Shown here piece after piece: positions 6,673 to 8,935 of a stretch of 8,935 nucleotides of DNA. The translations under genes were made by a program, and so were the position numbers. Positions within the stretch are counted from its first letter, which is position 1, and each line of letters begins with the position of its first letter. The notes beneath the pieces are model-generated. The model was not told the DNA's origin, made no database searches, and was given only the letters and a program-made list of their open reading frames with translations. This DNA is from Actinomycetota bacterium (GTDB taxonomy: Bacteria; Actinomycetota; Acidimicrobiia; Acidimicrobiales; JAHWLA01): assembly GCA_019347595.1 (NCBI GenBank), contig JAHWLA010000106.1:1-8935 (forward strand). Reading direction: 5' to 3'.

Positions 6673-7229
6673 CCTTCACTCCTTCGTGGCGCCAGCCCGG
6701 CCGCCGCCAACCTCTCCCGGATCCGGGTGCGCGCCCTGTGCAGCCGGCTCATGACCGTCCCGACCGGAACGCCGATGAGATGGGCCGCCTCCGCGTAGGT
6801 AAGCCCGTCGACGTCGACCAGTACGACCACCCGGCGGAAGCGGTCGGGCAGGGCGTCGAGCGATTCGACCACCACGGCATCGAATGTCTCGCCGACGATC
6901 GCGGCCTCCGGCGATGCGGCCAGGTTCTCCTCGTGGCCGACCCGTTCGGCCGAGTCGGGGTCGTCGAGCAGCTCCGGCCGGCGGCGCCGCGTGCGGTTCA
7001 TCTCCGCATTGCGCATGATCGTCAGCAGCCACGCCCGCGGGTGGCGCCCGTCGAACGACTCGATCGACCGAAAGGCGCGCAACAGGGTGTCCTGCACGAG
7101 GTCCTCGGCGTCCGCCGGCCGTGGTACGAGCGTGCGGGCGACCCGCAGCAGCACGTCGATCTCGGGGAGGACGTAGGCCGCGAACGCGTCGCGACGACGC
7201 TCGTCGCTGGCAGCCGGCGTCCCGCTCAC
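6669..7229 (-). CDS. ECF RNA polymerase sigma factor, SigR/SigH-like
   Basis: This 186-residue sigma-70 family protein contains only regions 2 and 4. Region 2 spans about residues 16-85, with DAEDLVQDTLLRAFRS (core-binding 2.1-2.2) and RAWLLTIMRNAEMNRTRR (2.3-2.4, -10 recognition). Region 4 spans about 125-178, with LPDRFRRVVVLVDVDGLTY and the helix-turn-helix AEAAHLIGVPVGTVMSRLHR (-35 recognition). The linker is acidic and variable. Start GTG 7229 has no Shine-Dalgarno sequence but lies 8 nt after a SigR-type -10, which fits a leaderless transcript and autoregulation. The anti-sigma gene follows with a 4-nt overlap. The ZAS partner, the region 2 resemblance and the four GGAAT-N18/19-GTT elements together argue for a SigR/SigH-type (thiol-oxidative stress) factor rather than another ECF group. 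Confidence 0.9.
   Translation of the reverse strand: MSGTPAASDERRRDAFAAYVLPEIDVLLRVARTLVPRPADAEDLVQDTLLRAFRSIESFDGRHPRAWLLTIMRNAEMNRTRRRRPELLDDPDSAERVGHEENLAASPEAAIVGETFDAVVVESLDALPDRFRRVVVLVDVDGLTYAEAAHLIGVPVGTVMSRLHRARTRIRERLAAAGLAPRRSEG
6679..6684 (-). promoter_or_regulatory. Ribosome binding site AAGGAG of the anti-sigma gene
   Basis: AAGGAG inside the 3' end of the sigma gene lies 6 nt before ATG 6672. The anti-sigma factor therefore has its own initiation signal in addition to stop/start coupling, which would help keep it at or above sigma levels. Confidence 0.7.
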
Positions 7230-7237
7230 GGCACGGG

Positions 7238-7263
7238 AACCCTACGACGTGCTCCGGCATTCC
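7238..7263 (-). promoter_or_regulatory. SigR/SigH-type promoter of the sigma/anti-sigma operon (autoregulatory)
   Basis: On the minus strand GGAAT (7263-7259) and GTT (7240-7238) are exactly 18 nt apart, the preferred SigR spacing. The GTT is followed by 8 nt and then the GTG start of the sigma gene, so transcription should begin at or within a few bases of the start codon. Autoregulation of the sigma operon is the rule in the SigR/SigH group; here it is inferred from the motif. Confidence 0.68.
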
Positions 7264-7272
7264 GCGGGAATG
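7258..7272. repeat. Palindrome formed by two back-to-back -35 elements
   Basis: Arms CATTCC and GGAATG flank GCG. Each arm is the GGAAT -35 element of one of two divergent promoters, so the two polymerase sites face away from a shared centre only 3 bp wide. Simultaneous occupancy may be hindered, or the palindrome may also serve a dimeric regulator. Confidence 0.6.
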
Positions 7273-7293
7273 AGAAGGCAACGGGAGGGGGTT
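7266..7293 (+). promoter_or_regulatory. SigR/SigH-type promoter of the 79-residue zinc-finger gene
   Basis: GGGAAT at 7266-7271 and GTT at 7291-7293 are 19 nt apart. As on the opposite strand, 8 nt separate the GTT from a GTG start (7302). A purine run (GGGAGGGGG, 7283-7291) lies 10 nt before the GTG and could act as a ribosome binding site only on a longer transcript. Confidence 0.58.
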
Positions 7294-7301
7294 TCGCCGG
7301 C

Positions 7302-7541
7302 GTGCGACCGCGACACCATCGGCGGCTGAGCAAGTCCGTGGACGCCTGGGTCGACGCCGAGCTCGACGACGCCGAAGCGCGGCGCATTGCCGACCACGTG
7401 CGCCACTGCTGGGACTGCTCCTCGGCGGCCGAGACGGCGAGGTTGGTGAAGCGGTCGCTCCGCCGGCTGCGCGACCGCGAGCCCCGACGACCGGCGGCCG
7501 CACGCCTCGAACGATTCGCGCACCGGCTCGTCCACCGCTGA
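7302..7541 (+). CDS. Small second ZAS anti-sigma-like zinc-finger protein
   Basis: This is a 79-residue protein from GTG 7302. Its core, VDAELDDAEARRIADHVRHC followed by WDC, aligns without gaps to residues 24-45 of the anti-sigma factor encoded at 6388-6672. It keeps H32-x3-C36-x2-C39. The position of the redox cysteine (C12 in the partner) is taken by H6, 26 residues before H32, so a zinc site of two His and two Cys is possible but the RsrA-type disulfide is not. The tail is short and Arg-rich. Codons show strong third-position G/C. It is divergent from the sigma gene, with only 72 bp between the two GTG starts, and has its own SigR-type element. I infer a feedback or auxiliary anti-sigma factor induced by the sigma factor. 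Alternatives are a zinc-binding regulator or a decaying copy of an anti-sigma gene. Confidence 0.66.
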   Translation: MRPRHHRRLSKSVDAWVDAELDDAEARRIADHVRHCWDCSSAAETARLVKRSLRRLRDREPRRPAAARLERFAHRLVHR

Positions 7542-7555
7542 CGGCAACGGCCGTC
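7540..7555 (+). terminator. Weak hairpin over the stop codon of the 79-residue gene
   Basis: GACGGC and GCCGTC form a 6-bp stem with loop AACG, starting within the TGA stop. It could reduce read-through into the lipoprotein gene, which has its own promoter element. It is short, has no T-run, and may be chance. Confidence 0.3.
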
Positions 7556-7642
7556 CATTCCGCTGGTTCTCGCACCACGGTCGGGCTCCCTCACGTCGAG
7601 CTCGGTGCCGCGGATCGTGGACGACGGCTTTTCGACGGCACC

Positions 7643-7669
7643 GGGAATGCGCCGCACGACCACCGGGTT
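7643..7669 (+). promoter_or_regulatory. SigR/SigH-type promoter of the Tat lipoprotein gene
   Basis: GGGAAT at 7643-7648 and GTT at 7667-7669 are exactly 18 nt apart, the best consensus match of the four. The -10 is followed by CCC, as in the sigma operon promoter. The expected transcription start near 7677 leaves a leader of about 35 nt that includes the ribosome binding site at 7698-7705. Confidence 0.68.
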
Positions 7670-7697
7670 CCCCGCCCGACTTCACCACGGACGCCCG

Positions 7698-7705
7698 AAG
7701 GGGGA
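7698..7705 (+). promoter_or_regulatory. Ribosome binding site AAGGGGGA of the lipoprotein gene
   Basis: AAGGGGGA ends 6 nt before GTG 7712 and supports that start, which places the twin-arginine motif correctly at residues 13-14. Confidence 0.68.
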
Positions 7706-7711
7706 CATCGA

Positions 7712-8890
7712 GTGAATGCATCGGATACGGGTCTGCGGGATCTGGATCGGCGGCAGTTCTTCGGTTGGACGGTGAAGCGAGGGGTTGGCCTCGTCCTGGT
7801 GGGAGGTGCGCTACCGACGCTCCTCGCCGCCTGCGGCCGCGACGACGACCCGGTGACGGGGTCGCCGGGCACTGGAGGGAACGTCACCACCACGTCCGTC
7901 GAGGACGCCAAGGAGCAAGCGCGAGCCGTCGTCGGTGACGTCATCGACTTCTCCCTCACGCCGGACGGATGGGAAGGCGCCTTCGGCTTCGTCACCATGA
8001 AGCTCCACAGCGGTGCCTTCGACGGCAAGGACGTCCACTTCGTCCGCACCGACACGTCGGAGCAGGCGTTCGCGACGGCGGAGAAGCTCGTCTTCGTCCC
8101 GAAGCTGGCGCCCCTGGCCACCGAGGCGCTCTCCGGCGCGGCCTACCTCTTCGACAACGGGGCGTCCGGGCAGCCGACCGTGTTCTCCTCGGAGCCGGGC
8201 CGGGACGACTACACCCCGGCGTGGACGCTGCACCGTGTCCGATGGTCCGGCGGCGGCGATCCTCGGCTCCTCCGATCGGTGGCCGAGGTCAGGGACGCCG
8301 AGCGGTCCGGGGCGCTCACCGTCGAAAGGACGGGCATCGTCGTGAACTACGGCATGGTGAAGTGGTCGAGCGGCGCCATGCCGGTCGACAACGAGAAGAA
8401 GGCCTACCTCGGCAAGGGGCAGTTGCTGGAGGAGCCCGACACGACCGCCGGACGGGTCACGTTCAAGCTCAGCGAGTGCTATCCGAACAACCGGTACTTC
8501 GTCATGGACCACTCCATGAAGCCCATGGCCGAGATGACCTTCACGGGGTTCTCGCCCCGGCTCCAGGACGGCCCCACCGAGGCGGGGGCCACCGGGCGCA
8601 CCAACGTCTTCATGAACGGGGTGGAAGGACCGGGGCCGATGGGCTTCCAGCCCTCGGTCTTCGACTTCTCGGCAGGCGAGCCGGCGTGGAGCCCGTACTG
8701 GGACCACTTCGCGTACCAGTGGAAGGGCACCGCCACTCCCAAGCTCGTCTCCAGCCAGCGCGAGCTGTTCGCCCTGCGCGACGCCGGCGAGCTCCACGAG
8801 TTCCCCGGCGTCCCCGATACCAAGGGGACCGTCTTCACCGTCAACTGCCCGGTGCCGGTTGTCGCGCCGAACACGTTCGGTACGTCCTGA
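7712..8890 (+). CDS. Tat-exported lipoprotein with two related modules, function unknown
   Basis: This is a 392-residue protein. DRRQFFGW (R13, R14) is a twin-arginine motif, and the hydrophobic stretch at 25-40 ends in the lipobox LLAAC (C41). The protein should be folded in the cytoplasm, exported by Tat and anchored outside the membrane. A Thr/Ser/Gly-rich linker follows. Residues about 105-218 and 260-385 look like two copies of one module. Each has an F-V strand start (109-112; 262-265), then QP[ST]VF (154-158; 313-317), then P-x-W, then P-[RK]-L-[LV], and an acidic A-G-x-L segment. Only module 2 carries the Met/His cluster MDHSMKPMAEM at 265-275, which could bind copper or another metal. 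C256 and C379 bracket module 2 and may form a disulfide. I do not recognise the family surely; a DUF7482-like domain is a guess. Tat export fits a protein that binds a cofactor before export. Confidence 0.8.
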   Translation: MNASDTGLRDLDRRQFFGWTVKRGVGLVLVGGALPTLLAACGRDDDPVTGSPGTGGNVTTTSVEDAKEQARAVVGDVIDFSLTPDGWEGAFGFVTMKLHSGAFDGKDVHFVRTDTSEQAFATAEKLVFVPKLAPLATEALSGAAYLFDNGASGQPTVFSSEPGRDDYTPAWTLHRVRWSGGGDPRLLRSVAEVRDAERSGALTVERTGIVVNYGMVKWSSGAMPVDNEKKAYLGKGQLLEEPDTTAGRVTFKLSECYPNNRYFVMDHSMKPMAEMTFTGFSPRLQDGPTEAGATGRTNVFMNGVEGPGPMGFQPSVFDFSAGEPAWSPYWDHFAYQWKGTATPKLVSSQRELFALRDAGELHEFPGVPDTKGTVFTVNCPVPVVAPNTFGTS

Positions 8891-8905
8891 CAATCGGCGC
8901 GACAG

Positions 8906-8935
8906 TGGATGGGCGGACGGCGTACCGCCCATCCA
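8906..8935 (+). terminator. Hairpin after the lipoprotein gene, at the window edge
   Basis: A perfect 11-bp inverted repeat (8906-8916 against 8925-8935) with an 8-nt loop begins 15 nt after the lipoprotein stop. The repeat reaches the last base of the window, so its full length and any following T-run cannot be seen. Confidence 0.7.

Noticed and set aside
6738..7301. Upstream part of the frame containing the 79-residue ZAS protein
   Set aside because: It is antisense to the sigma gene and without domain character. Only the part from GTG 7302 aligns to the ZAS family.
7557..7561. Minus-strand GGAAT as a further sigma promoter
   Set aside because: No GTT lies 16-19 nt downstream on that strand and no minus-strand gene start follows closely.
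7712..8890. Firm assignment of the lipoprotein as a copper protein
   Set aside because: The Met/His cluster occurs in only one module, and no recognised copper-site signature (cupredoxin Cys-His-Met set, multicopper oxidase motif) is present, so it stays a hypothesis.
1..8935. CRISPR array, tRNA or rRNA gene, insertion sequence, integrase or phage gene
   Set aside because: No spaced direct repeats, cloverleaf-like or rRNA-like stretches, transposase or integrase motifs were recognised on either strand.

Overview
This window is about 70% G+C by eye. Its codons strongly prefer G or C in third position, and GTG starts and 4-nt start/stop overlaps are common. The gene content (an ECF sigma factor with an RsrA-like zinc anti-sigma factor, a GH15 trehalase-type enzyme, a VKOR-like membrane protein, a Tat-exported lipoprotein) suggests a high-GC actinobacterium. 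I cannot place it more precisely. I see no rRNA, tRNA, CRISPR array, insertion sequence or phage gene.

Layout. (1) Positions 1-3343, all minus strand: a class I methyltransferase (2501-3343), a VKOR-like four-helix membrane protein with a CxxC motif (1835-2422), an MFS exporter (467-1669), and the 5' part of a secreted alpha/beta hydrolase that runs off the left edge (1-352). (2) Positions 3437-6212, plus strand: two small membrane proteins and a GH15 glycoside hydrolase, joined by GTGA and ATGA overlaps and so probably translated as one coupled unit. (3) Positions 6358-7229, minus strand: an ECF sigma factor and its zinc-binding anti-sigma factor, overlapping by ATGA and followed by a strong hairpin. 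(4) Positions 7266-8935, plus strand: a 79-residue second zinc-finger anti-sigma-like protein, then a 392-residue Tat/lipobox protein built of two related modules, then a second hairpin.

The main result links regions 2, 3 and 4. Four promoter-like elements of the form GGAAT-N18/19-GTT lie upstream of the sigma operon, the 79-residue gene, the lipoprotein gene and the trehalase operon. This is the known consensus of SigR/SigH-type ECF sigma factors, which are normally held by ZAS anti-sigma factors that release them on thiol oxidation. The anti-sigma factor here keeps the RsrA zinc-ligand spacing exactly (C12, H38, C42, C45). Two of the elements lie back to back on a palindrome, each with its -10 exactly 8 nt from a GTG start, which suggests divergent leaderless transcripts. 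I infer a compact, self-regulated stress module: sigma factor, redox-type anti-sigma factor, a second anti-sigma-like protein in which the redox cysteine is replaced by histidine, an exported lipoprotein, and a trehalase operon. The promoter matches and ligand spacing are read directly from the sequence. The regulatory circuit and the function of the lipoprotein are inference.
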